From NCBI GenBank assembly GCA_002400675.1, contig NVQY01000004.1, positions 23,381-28,807 on the forward strand: a DNA stretch of 5,427 nucleotides, written 5' to 3'. This document shows positions 1 to 5,427 of this stretch, piece by piece (the first letter of the stretch is position 1; each line of letters begins with the position of its first letter). A program made the position numbers and the translations under genes. The notes under the pieces were generated by a model. It did no database searches. It had not been told where the DNA came from and was given only the letters and a program-made list of their open reading frames with translations. The DNA comes from Paracoccaceae bacterium. Its GTDB lineage: Bacteria > Pseudomonadota > Alphaproteobacteria > Rhodobacterales > Rhodobacteraceae.

Positions 1-767
1 AATGCCCGATATGCCTTGGCCCCTTGGGAATTCGAATCGTAGCTCAACACCGGCATCGCGTATGATGGTGCCTCGCTTACCCGAACGTTGCGGGGAATCA
101 GAGTTTCAAACACCAGTTCACCCAAATTCGCGCGCGCATCCTGTTCGACCTGTTGCGACAGGTTATTGCGCCGATCATACATCGTCAGAACAATCCCCTC
201 GATTCTAAGGGACGGATTTGCAGTCTGGCGAACTTCGCGAATGGTCAACATCAACTGCGATAGGCCTTCCAGCGCAAAAAATTCGCTTTGCAGCGGAACA
301 AGAACAGAATGTGCCGCCACCATCGCATTGACAGTCAAAAGACTAAGCGACGGTGGGCAATCAATCAAAATATAGTCCCAGTTAAATTCGTCCATCGCTG
401 TCTGCCGCAAGGCATCATGCAACAGAAAGCTGCGTTTCTCATTGGAAATCAAGTCCATATCGGCAGAGCTAAGATCAACGGTCGCCGGGATTATTCCCAA
501 GCCTTTGATATCTGTATCCTGAATGACATCTGACAAAGCCGCATCTTCGACCAACAATTCATAGGCCGATTGTGATCGATCCGCCAAATCTATACCCAAC
601 CCGGTCGATGCGTTGCCTTGGGGGTCCAGATCAACCACCAAAACCCGCTGGCCACTTTCAGCCAGCGCTGCGGCCAAATTTATCGCCGTCGTAGTCTTCC
701 CTACGCCACCTTTTTGGTTGGCAATAGCGATGATTCGGGGCCCTGAAGGACGGGAAAGGTCAGACAC
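1..767 (-). CDS. parA: Chromosome partitioning ATPase ParA (Soj family), 3'-truncated by window edge
   Basis: ParA is a cytoplasmic Walker-type ATPase. Its ATP-bound dimer binds nucleoid DNA, and ParB-parS complexes stimulate its ATPase to move sister origins apart. The visible 255 residues show the deviant Walker A KGGVGKTT (19-26, signature Lys19 and Lys24), the A' motif VVDLDPQGNAST (43-54), Walker B YILIDCPP (131-138) and, near the C-terminus, PRNVRVSEAPS, typical of chromosomal ParA. The family usually runs to about 260-270 residues, so only the last dozen or so are missing beyond base 1. The start is GTG at 767-765: a strong AAGGAG (779-774) lies 6 bases upstream, an in-frame TAG at 782-780 excludes a longer form, and the next Met is residue 103. 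The gene overlaps the rsmG stop by 8 bases, so its translation is probably coupled to rsmG. The presence of parS sites nearby supports a chromosomal rather than plasmid ParA; parB is expected next. Confidence 0.97.
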   Translation of the reverse strand, partial: MSDLSRPSGPRIIAIANQKGGVGKTTTAINLAAALAESGQRVLVVDLDPQGNASTGLGIDLADRSQSAYELLVEDAALSDVIQDTDIKGLGIIPATVDLSSADMDLISNEKRSFLLHDALRQTAMDEFNWDYILIDCPPSLSLLTVNAMVAAHSVLVPLQSEFFALEGLSQLMLTIREVRQTANPSLRIEGIVLTMYDRRNNLSQQVEQDARANLGELVFETLIPRNVRVSEAPSYAMPVLSYDSNSQGAKAYRA

Positions 768-1365
768 GCGATACTCCTTCTATCTTTAGAATTGCCGCGC
801 CGGGCATTGTCTGACTTTCTATCACTTCAACGTCAAATGACCACTGTGTCCGCGCCATTTCCAGTTCTTTCTGCCATGTGACACCTTTGGGAAACAATGC
901 TGTGCCCCCAGTCGCAAGGTGACGGTCCGAATATGTCAGCAATTCAGTCAGGTTGGCTAAAGCACGGGCAGAAACAATATCTGCACCCTGTTTTTCGGCT
1001 TTCTCAATCCGTTCTGCGATCACATTACAGGAAACACCTGTCTCTCGAATCACAGTCCGCAAAAAGGCGGATTTCCTTTGATCGCTTTCAATCAGCGTCA
1101 CTTTCAGCTTGGGTCGCTCTGATTTTGCCAAAATTGCGACGATCAACCCGGGGAAACCACCCCCGCTGCCAAGGTCCGCCCAAGTCCTAGCTGACGGTGC
1201 CAGTCGAAAAACCTGAACGGAGTCCGCGACGTGGCGTACCCAAAAGTCATTCAGGCTGCTCCGCGATACCAGATTGATTCGCGCATTCCATTTCACCAAT
1301 AGATCATGGAACAAAACTAGTTTGTCCATTGTTTCACGTGAAACATCCGGTTCATATCCAGTCAT
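760..1365 (-). CDS. rsmG: 16S rRNA (guanine527-N7)-methyltransferase RsmG (GidB)
   Basis: RsmG is a cytoplasmic SAM-dependent enzyme that methylates N7 of G527 in the 530 loop of 16S rRNA; in several bacteria its loss gives low-level streptomycin resistance. The 201-residue length is close to the 207 of E. coli. The Rossmann-type methyltransferase core is clear: motif [10 protein letters not shown] (65-73), the acidic SAM-ribose position in [11 protein letters not shown] (92-102), and ARALANL (133-139). The N-terminal NLVSR (31-35) and RHVADSV (44-50) are also typical of the family. The ATG at 1365-1363 overlaps the mnmG TGA as ATGA, and AGGAG (1378-1374) sits 8 bases upstream. A second Met at residue 13 would remove the VSRET segment and has a poorer upstream signal, so I prefer the longer form. 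Codons 7-12 contain a perfect parS site. Its 3' end carries the parA ribosome binding site. Confidence 0.97.
   Translation of the reverse strand: MTGYEPDVSRETMDKLVLFHDLLVKWNARINLVSRSSLNDFWVRHVADSVQVFRLAPSARTWADLGSGGGFPGLIVAILAKSERPKLKVTLIESDQRKSAFLRTVIRETGVSCNVIAERIEKAEKQGADIVSARALANLTELLTYSDRHLATGGTALFPKGVTWQKELEMARTQWSFDVEVIESQTMPGAAILKIEGVSRV
774..779 (-). promoter_or_regulatory. Ribosome binding site of parA, inside rsmG
   Basis: AAGGAG lies 6 bases before the GTG start of parA and is formed by the closing codons of rsmG (Glu-Gly-Val-Ser-Arg-Val-stop). It decides the parA start, because the only upstream in-frame sequence runs into a TAG at 782-780. Its position inside rsmG means that ribosomes finishing rsmG terminate right at the parA start, an arrangement that usually couples translation of the two genes. 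Confidence 0.85.
1330..1345. other. parS centromere site, copy 1 (inside rsmG)
   Basis: The sequence TGTTTCACGTGAAACA is a perfect 16-bp palindrome and matches the well-known bacterial consensus parS (TGTTNCACGTGAAACA) at every position. It is the site where ParB (Spo0J) binds specifically, loads as a CTP-dependent clamp and spreads, marking the origin region for ParA-driven segregation. It lies within rsmG, covering the last base of codon 7 through codon 12, and is translated as VSRET. It is about 560 bp upstream of the parA start on the same strand. The ParB role is inferred from the motif and context. Confidence 0.95.
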
Positions 1366-3239
1366 GCGCGCCGCTCCTGCGTGAAACGACGTACCCTAGC
1401 CAACAAAAGCGCTAGGGCAGCCGGAGTTACCCCCTCCACGCGGCCAGCCTGCGCCAGCGTCGCCGGCCGGACAGTTGACAGTTTCTCTTTCAGCTCATTC
1501 GACAGGCCAGAAATTTCCAAGTAGTTGAAATCTATCGGTATCTTCTGATTTTCGTCCCGCTTCAGCGCCGCGACATCCTTCTCTTGACGAACAATATAGT
1601 GAGCATAAAGAGCATCCCGCTCAACTTGTCGTCGTGAATCCTGATCGACAATTTCCAACTCAGGGGCAAGCGAAATTAAATCTTCAAAGGAGACGTCAGG
1701 AAAGGCCAGGACATCAAGCCCGGTCCGTCTTGTCCCGTCCTGATTGATACGAATACCGGCGCGTTTGACTTCCGAGGGTGTGTAGGATTGCGCCCCAAGC
1801 AGTGAATTTGCATTTTCCAAACGCTCCATCTTACTCAGAAATATGCCTTCTCGATTACCGCTGACACAACCAATGGAAAGACCCAAGGGTGTCAGACGTT
1901 GATCTGCATTGTCGGCGCGCAGGGACAAGCGGAATTCTGCGCGCGATGTGAACATTCTGTAGGGCTCAGTTACGCCACGCGTTGTGAGATCGTCGATCAT
2001 CACGCCGATGTAGCTATTTGCACGGCTGAACTCGACCGGTTCCTGTCCCTGTATAGCCCGCACTGCGTTCAATCCGGCAACCAGACCTTGAGCGGCAGCT
2101 TCCTCGTATCCGGTGGTTCCGTTAATTTGCCCAGCGAGATAAAGACCCGGAACGTCCTTGGCCTCTAGTTGTGGGGTCAGCGATCGTGGATCGACGTAAT
2201 CGTATTCGATTGCATACCCAGGCTGCAAGATAACTGCATTTTCCAATCCTTTGATTGAATTCACGTACTCTAGCTGAATATCCTGAGGTAGAGACGTCGA
2301 GATCCCGTTTGGATAGACAGTGTGCCCCGTTGCGCTTTCTGGTTCAAGAAACACTTGGTGCGAGGATTTATCCGGAAAACGGACAATCTTATCTTCGATC
2401 GAAGGGCAATATCTGGGACCAACACCATCAATATGCCCGCCATACATCGCTGATTGTGCTAGGTTTTCCTCAATTATTGCATGAGTCTGCGCATTGGTGT
2501 GCGTGATACCGCAAGATATCTGTGGTGCAGATGCTGTTTTCGACAAAAACGAAAACAGCGAAGGGCTTTCATCCCCCGGCTGCATATCCAGCCCGTCCCA
2601 ATTTATTGTTCGCCCGTCCAAACGAGGCGGGGTGCCAGTTTTGAGTCGCCCCAACGGCATATCAAACGACTCGATTCTTTTGGCAAGCTTAACAGACGGC
2701 CTTTCGCCCATCCGTCCACCCGGAGTCGAGGTACAACCAATGTGGATCACCCCTCGCAAAAAGGTGCCTGTTGTCAAAATCACGGCTTTTGCGTTGATCT
2801 GTGCGCCATCCTCCAAAACAACGCCAACGACGCGTTCACGATGCATTAGAAAATCGACCGCCTCGCCTTCGATGACGTATAGGTTTTTCTGATCTTCCAT
2901 CTTGGTCAGCATTTCAGAACGGTAGATACCCCGGTCCGCTTGCGCCCGAGGCCCTTGAACAGCAGGGCCTTTGCGTCTGTTCAGCAGGCGGAACTGAATC
3001 CCGGCAAGGTCGGCCACGACCCCCATTACACCATCCATTGCGTCAATTTCTCGTACCAAGTGGCCCTTTCCAAGACCGCCAATCGCCGGATTACAGGACA
3101 TTACCCCGATCCCCGCCCGGGTAAGTGTGATCATGCCAGTGCGCACACCCATTCGCGCTGCGGCGTGTGCTGCTTCGCAACCCGCGTGGCCTCCGCCGAT
3201 AACCAGAACATCAAAGTCCGAATGTTTCACGTGAAACAC
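1362..3239 (-). CDS. mnmG: tRNA uridine-5-carboxymethylaminomethyl modification enzyme MnmG (GidA), FAD-binding subunit
   Basis: MnmG and MnmE form the cytoplasmic complex that installs the (carboxymethyl)aminomethyl group at C5 of wobble uridine 34 in tRNAs reading two-fold degenerate codons ending in A or G, using FAD, NADH and methylene-tetrahydrofolate. The 625 residues match the family's roughly 620-630. The FAD dinucleotide-binding fold starts at [12 protein letters not shown] (13-24). [19 protein letters not shown] (49-67) follows, with the family Cys49, then [12 protein letters not shown] (199-210), the first GidA signature [15 protein letters not shown] (274-288) with conserved Cys278, and the second, [18 protein letters not shown] (369-386). 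The C-terminal helical domain that contacts MnmE follows. It starts 3 bases after the mnmE stop. Two GTG starts are possible: 3239-3237, placed directly after AGGA with another AGGAAAG further upstream, or codon 4 at 3230-3228, ideally spaced from GAGGAG. A parS site spans the start. The last codons overlap rsmG. Confidence 0.97.
   Translation of the reverse strand: MFHVKHSDFDVLVIGGGHAGCEAAHAAARMGVRTGMITLTRAGIGVMSCNPAIGGLGKGHLVREIDAMDGVMGVVADLAGIQFRLLNRRKGPAVQGPRAQADRGIYRSEMLTKMEDQKNLYVIEGEAVDFLMHRERVVGVVLEDGAQINAKAVILTTGTFLRGVIHIGCTSTPGGRMGERPSVKLAKRIESFDMPLGRLKTGTPPRLDGRTINWDGLDMQPGDESPSLFSFLSKTASAPQISCGITHTNAQTHAIIEENLAQSAMYGGHIDGVGPRYCPSIEDKIVRFPDKSSHQVFLEPESATGHTVYPNGISTSLPQDIQLEYVNSIKGLENAVILQPGYAIEYDYVDPRSLTPQLEAKDVPGLYLAGQINGTTGYEEAAAQGLVAGLNAVRAIQGQEPVEFSRANSYIGVMIDDLTTRGVTEPYRMFTSRAEFRLSLRADNADQRLTPLGLSIGCVSGNREGIFLSKMERLENANSLLGAQSYTPSEVKRAGIRINQDGTRRTGLDVLAFPDVSFEDLISLAPELEIVDQDSRRQVERDALYAHYIVRQEKDVAALKRDENQKIPIDFNYLEISGLSNELKEKLSTVRPATLAQAGRVEGVTPAALALLLARVRRFTQERRA
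1374..1378 (-). promoter_or_regulatory. Ribosome binding site of rsmG, inside the end of mnmG
   Basis: AGGAG precedes the rsmG ATG by 8 bases and is embedded in the last codons of mnmG (QERRA-stop). It supports the ATGA-overlap start at 1365 rather than the later Met at residue 13. A potential 7-bp hairpin (1394-1417) lies just upstream in the transcript. Confidence 0.8.
1394..1417. repeat. Perfect 7-bp inverted repeat near the 3' end of mnmG
   Basis: CCCTAGC (1394-1400) and GCTAGGG (1411-1417) are perfect inverted copies separated by 10 bases. In the minus-strand transcript this could fold into a hairpin ending 15 bases before the rsmG ribosome binding site (1378-1374). There is no U-tract after it, so it does not look like an intrinsic terminator. 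The segment is coding (Ala-Leu-rich stretch of MnmG), so it may simply be chance. Confidence 0.4.
2533..2559. repeat. Perfect 10-bp inverted repeat inside mnmG
   Basis: GCTGTTTTCG (2533-2542) and CGAAAACAGC (2550-2559) are perfect inverted copies around a 7-base loop. In the mnmG transcript the loop reads UUUUUGU. It encodes part of the segment [12 protein letters not shown] (227-238), just before the conserved CGITHTN. The run of Ts is in the loop and not after the stem, so it is not a standard terminator. Its role, if any, is unknown. Confidence 0.55.
3223..3238. other. parS centromere site, copy 2 (spanning the mnmG start)
   Basis: This is a second perfect copy of the 16-bp palindrome TGTTTCACGTGAAACA, identical to the copy in rsmG 1,893 bp away. 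It begins at the second base of the upstream mnmG GTG start codon and runs into codon 6, being read as FHVKH. Another GTG, which could itself be the mnmG start, lies at the centre of the palindrome. The expected function is ParB loading at the origin-proximal region; occupancy of the site could also affect the gene it overlaps, but that is inference. Confidence 0.95.
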
Positions 3240-3252
3240 TCCTCACTTTCCT
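3239..3252 (-). promoter_or_regulatory. Ribosome binding region of mnmG with two candidate start codons
   Basis: The minus strand reads AGGAAAG (3252-3246), TGAGGA (3245-3240), then GTG (3239-3237). The purine-rich GAGGAG ends at 3239, leaving 8 bases to the second GTG (3230-3228) but overlapping the first. AGGAAAG, embedded in the MnmE Leu-Gly-Lys codons, has a spacing of 6 bases to the first GTG. Both starts are therefore plausible: the first gives [10 protein letters not shown], the second MKHSDFD. The FAD-binding fold begins after either. Confidence 0.6.
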
Positions 3253-4529
3253 AAACAAAAACTGGCAAAGATCTCGTCCAGCAGGTTCTCTACATCTACC
3301 CGTCCGACAAGAGATTCAAGAGCCCGAATGGCCATCCTCAACTCTTCTGCGGCAATATCATATTGATCGGGCCCATATAGCAACCGTTTCCGCGCTGCTT
3401 CCAAACCCTCTAGCGCCAGTTCCATAGCGGCACGATGGCGTTCTCGCGTTGCAATGCCGGCCCCGGTAGAGCGTTTAGTCAATTCCCTAGAGATGCGCAA
3501 AACCAATTCGTCGACACCGGCACCCGTCAGCCCGGAAATGGCCCCTGTCTTGTCTGACCTCAGATCCCGTTTCGGCAAAACACGTATATCTCCGACACGC
3601 GGGGCCACTGTCAATATGTCACCCTCTTCCGCTAGAAATACCCGTAAATCGGCGGATTCGGCGCGTAAAATCGCCAGAGCAATACCTTTTCCCTCTACCA
3701 CATCCGAGGTTTCCCTAAGGCCCGCAGTGTCAAGCAGGGTCACAGGTAGCCCCGCCAAATCCATTCGTACTTCGATCACATCACGAGTGGTGCCGGCGAA
3801 TTCGGACGTTATCGCCGCATCCCTGCCCGCCAAGGCGTTTAGCAATGTCGATTTTCCGACATTTGGCGCGCCGATGATTGCCACCTCGAACCCCGACCGA
3901 ATGCGTTCGGCGATTATGACGCCAGCCGTTTCACGCTCCAATTCGGAACGAACGGTGTCAAGCAGACCAGTCACTTCTGGGGTTACGTCAAACGGAACGT
4001 CCTCGTCAGCAAAATCTATGGTTGCCTCGATCAACGCGGAAGCCCTGATCAGGTTTTTGCGCCATTTTTCAACAGTTTTTCCCAAGGCACCGGTTAGTAA
4101 GGTATCGGCCTGCCGCCGTTGCGCTTCGGTTTCGGCGTCAATCAGATCGGCAAGCCCTTCGACTTGGGCCAAATCCATCTTGCCATTCTCCATCGCCCGA
4201 CGGGTAAATTCACCGGGGTCAGCCAGACGCACGCCTTCCAGACCTGACAACGCATCAAGAACCGCCATGACACCGGCGGTACTACCGTGCACTTGCAGTT
4301 CGGCGATGTCTTCCCCGGTAAAACTGGCAGGCGCGCTGAAGGTCAGGATCAATGCCTGATCCAGCCGTTCGCCGGCTGAGTTTCGCAAGACGCGCAAGGA
4401 CATATCGCGTCCGGGCAAAGGCGCGCCGCATAGTTTTGCAGCCGCGCCATGGGCACCGGGACCAGATATACGGATCACCGCAACGCCGGCTTTTCCCTGT
4501 GCGCTGGCCAACGCAAAAATGGTGTCCAT
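3243..4529 (-). CDS. mnmE: tRNA modification GTPase MnmE (TrmE)
   Basis: MnmE is the GTPase partner of MnmG in wobble-uridine modification of tRNA; it binds the tetrahydrofolate one-carbon donor and its G domains dimerise in a K+-dependent way. The 428 residues are shorter than the 454 of E. coli. The N-terminal folate-binding domain (about 1-118) starts with the typical MDTIFALAS and includes [15 protein letters not shown] (69-83) and PGEFTRRA (105-112). The G domain is inserted in the helical domain: G1 GAPNVGKS (220-227, with Asn223 at the K+-binding position), G2 GTTRD (246-250), G3 DTAG (267-270), and Glu279 at the position of E. coli catalytic Glu282. G4 reads PKRD (319-322) rather than NKxD, which is unusual. 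The C-terminus FCLGK (424-428) keeps the functional Cys425. The ATG has GAGG 7 bases upstream. It lies 28 bases after rho and 3 before mnmG. Confidence 0.97.
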   Translation of the reverse strand: MDTIFALASAQGKAGVAVIRISGPGAHGAAAKLCGAPLPGRDMSLRVLRNSAGERLDQALILTFSAPASFTGEDIAELQVHGSTAGVMAVLDALSGLEGVRLADPGEFTRRAMENGKMDLAQVEGLADLIDAETEAQRRQADTLLTGALGKTVEKWRKNLIRASALIEATIDFADEDVPFDVTPEVTGLLDTVRSELERETAGVIIAERIRSGFEVAIIGAPNVGKSTLLNALAGRDAAITSEFAGTTRDVIEVRMDLAGLPVTLLDTAGLRETSDVVEGKGIALAILRAESADLRVFLAEEGDILTVAPRVGDIRVLPKRDLRSDKTGAISGLTGAGVDELVLRISRELTKRSTGAGIATRERHRAAMELALEGLEAARKRLLYGPDQYDIAAEELRMAIRALESLVGRVDVENLLDEIFASFCLGK

Positions 4530-4557
4530 TTGCGGGCCTCGTGAGGTCAGAGTGAAA

Positions 4558-5427
4558 TCAGGTGTTCATCGAATCAAAGAAATCGTCGTTTGTCTTGGTC
4601 TGTTTCAACTTCGACAACAGGAATTCTACCGCATCCACGGTGCCCATCGGGTTGAGGATTCGGCGTAGAACAAAGGTTTTCTGCAAGTTCAGCTTGTCCA
4701 CCAACAACTCTTCTTTTCGTGTGCCGGATTTCAGAATGTCGATGGCCGGGTAAACCCGCTTGTCGGCGATCTTGCGATCCAGAACGATTTCCGAGTTACC
4801 GGTGCCTTTGAATTCTTCAAAGATCACTTCGTCCATCCGGCTACCAGTGTCGATCAGCGCCGTGGCAATGATGGTCAGGGAACCGCCCTCTTCGATATTT
4901 CTGGCCGCGCCAAAGAACCTTTTGGGGCGTTGCAGCGCGTTTGCGTCCACACCGCCGGTCAGAACTTTTCCCGACGAAGGTACCACGGTGTTAAATGCTC
5001 TACCAAGTCTTGTGATTGAATCCAAAAGGATCACAACATCTCGTTTATGCTCGACCAACCGTTTGGCTTTTTCGATCACCATTTCGCTGACCGCTACGTG
5101 GCGTGTTGCGGGTTCATCAAAGGTAGATGACACCACTTCGCCTTTGACGGAACGCTGCATGTCGGTCACTTCTTCGGGCCGTTCGTCTATCAGCAGGACA
5201 ATCAGATAGCATTCCGGATGGTTCTTTTCGATCGAGTGGGCGATGTTTTGCAGAATGACCGTTTTACCGGTTCTGGGGGGTGCCACGATCAACGACCGCT
5301 GGCCTTTGCCGATAGGGGCCACAAGGTCGATCACACGCGCCGTGCGGTCCCTTGAGGCTTCGCCCTCGACCTCCATCTTGAACCGTTCATCCGGGTACAG
5401 CGGCGTCAGGTTATCAAAGGCAATCTT
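4558..5427 (-). CDS. rho: Transcription termination factor Rho, 5'-truncated by window edge
   Basis: Rho is the hexameric RNA-dependent ATPase/translocase that terminates transcription of untranslated RNA. The 289 visible residues form the C-terminal ATPase half. Numbering within the fragment: Walker A APPRTGKT (49-56), catalytic Glu82 in [11 protein letters not shown] (80-90), Walker B DVVILLD (130-136), the secondary RNA-binding Q-loop around [11 protein letters not shown], the R-loop region around [23 protein letters not shown], and the conserved end [11 protein letters not shown]. Adding 129 to these numbers gives the E. coli positions (Lys184, Glu211, Asp265), so the fragment is collinear with residues 130-418 of the 419-residue E. 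coli protein. The missing N-terminal domain with the primary RNA-binding site and the start codon lie beyond base 5427. Walker A has PRT where E. coli has PKA. The stop TGA (4560-4558) is 28 bases before mnmE, suggesting co-transcription. Confidence 0.98.
   Translation of the reverse strand, partial: KIAFDNLTPLYPDERFKMEVEGEASRDRTARVIDLVAPIGKGQRSLIVAPPRTGKTVILQNIAHSIEKNHPECYLIVLLIDERPEEVTDMQRSVKGEVVSSTFDEPATRHVAVSEMVIEKAKRLVEHKRDVVILLDSITRLGRAFNTVVPSSGKVLTGGVDANALQRPKRFFGAARNIEEGGSLTIIATALIDTGSRMDEVIFEEFKGTGNSEIVLDRKIADKRVYPAIDILKSGTRKEELLVDKLNLQKTFVLRRILNPMGTVDAVEFLLSKLKQTKTNDDFFDSMNT

Noticed and set aside
1380..1387. CGTGAAAC, half of a parS palindrome near the mnmG stop
   Set aside because: Only one arm matches; the left arm (TGTTTCA) is absent. 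An 8-base half-match by chance is unremarkable.
1394..1417. Inverted repeat as a rho-independent terminator before rsmG
   Set aside because: It is inside the mnmG coding region and the transcript has no U-tract after the stem; a terminator here would cut off rsmG and parA.
2741..2749. TGTGGATCA, one mismatch from a DnaA box
   Set aside because: It is a single isolated near-match in conserved mnmG coding sequence with no neighbouring boxes or AT-rich unwinding region, so it does not support an origin here.
2481..2892. Overlapping plus-strand open frames opposite mnmG
   Set aside because: They have no recognisable motifs and are fully covered by conserved MnmG sequence on the other strand.
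3928..3936. CGTTTCACG in mnmE, resembling the left half of parS
   Set aside because: The right half does not follow (CTCCA instead of TGAAACA), so it is not a ParB site by motif.
3454..4359. Long plus-strand open frame of 301 codons antisense to mnmE
   Set aside because: Its protein is low-complexity (Ser, Arg, Ala, Pro rich) with no recognisable domain, and it lies wholly opposite a clear mnmE with all its motifs. It is a shadow of GC-biased third codon positions.

Overview
The window is a chromosomal housekeeping block from an alphaproteobacterium, most likely a member of the Rhodobacteraceae/Roseobacter group. This rests on the gene order rho, mnmE, mnmG, rsmG, parA, on the protein wording (for example Rho with PPRTGKT and a short 428-residue MnmE ending FCLGK), and on a moderate GC content. 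The genus cannot be named from the sequence alone. This gene order is typical of the origin-proximal region of alphaproteobacterial chromosomes, and parB would be expected next, just past base 1.

All five genes lie on the minus strand, so they read from right to left. The window opens with the last 289 codons of rho (5427 to 4558). A gap of 28 bases leads to mnmE (4529 to 3243), 3 bases lead to mnmG (3239 to 1362), a 4-base ATGA overlap leads to rsmG (1365 to 760), and an 8-base overlap leads to parA (767 to the window edge, lacking only its last few residues). No non-coding stretch exceeds 28 bases. I see no tRNA, rRNA, CRISPR array, mobile element, internal promoter or terminator. The layout fits one co-transcribed, translationally coupled operon whose promoter lies upstream of the visible part of rho.

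Functionally the block combines transcription termination (Rho), tRNA wobble-uridine modification (MnmE and MnmG form one complex), 16S rRNA methylation (RsmG) and chromosome segregation (ParA). The most informative non-genic signals are two perfect 16-bp parS centromere sites, TGTTTCACGTGAAACA. One lies across the mnmG start codon (3223-3238) and one in the fifth to thirteenth-codon region of rsmG (1330-1345). They are 1,893 bp apart and each is translated, but in different reading phases: FHVKH in MnmG and VSRET in RsmG. These are the expected loading sites for the ParB partner of the adjacent ParA.

Nothing here looks like a new biological system. The points worth a second look are the dual-coding parS sites, the mnmG start-codon ambiguity they create, a non-canonical G4 motif (PKRD) in MnmE, and two perfect inverted repeats inside mnmG.
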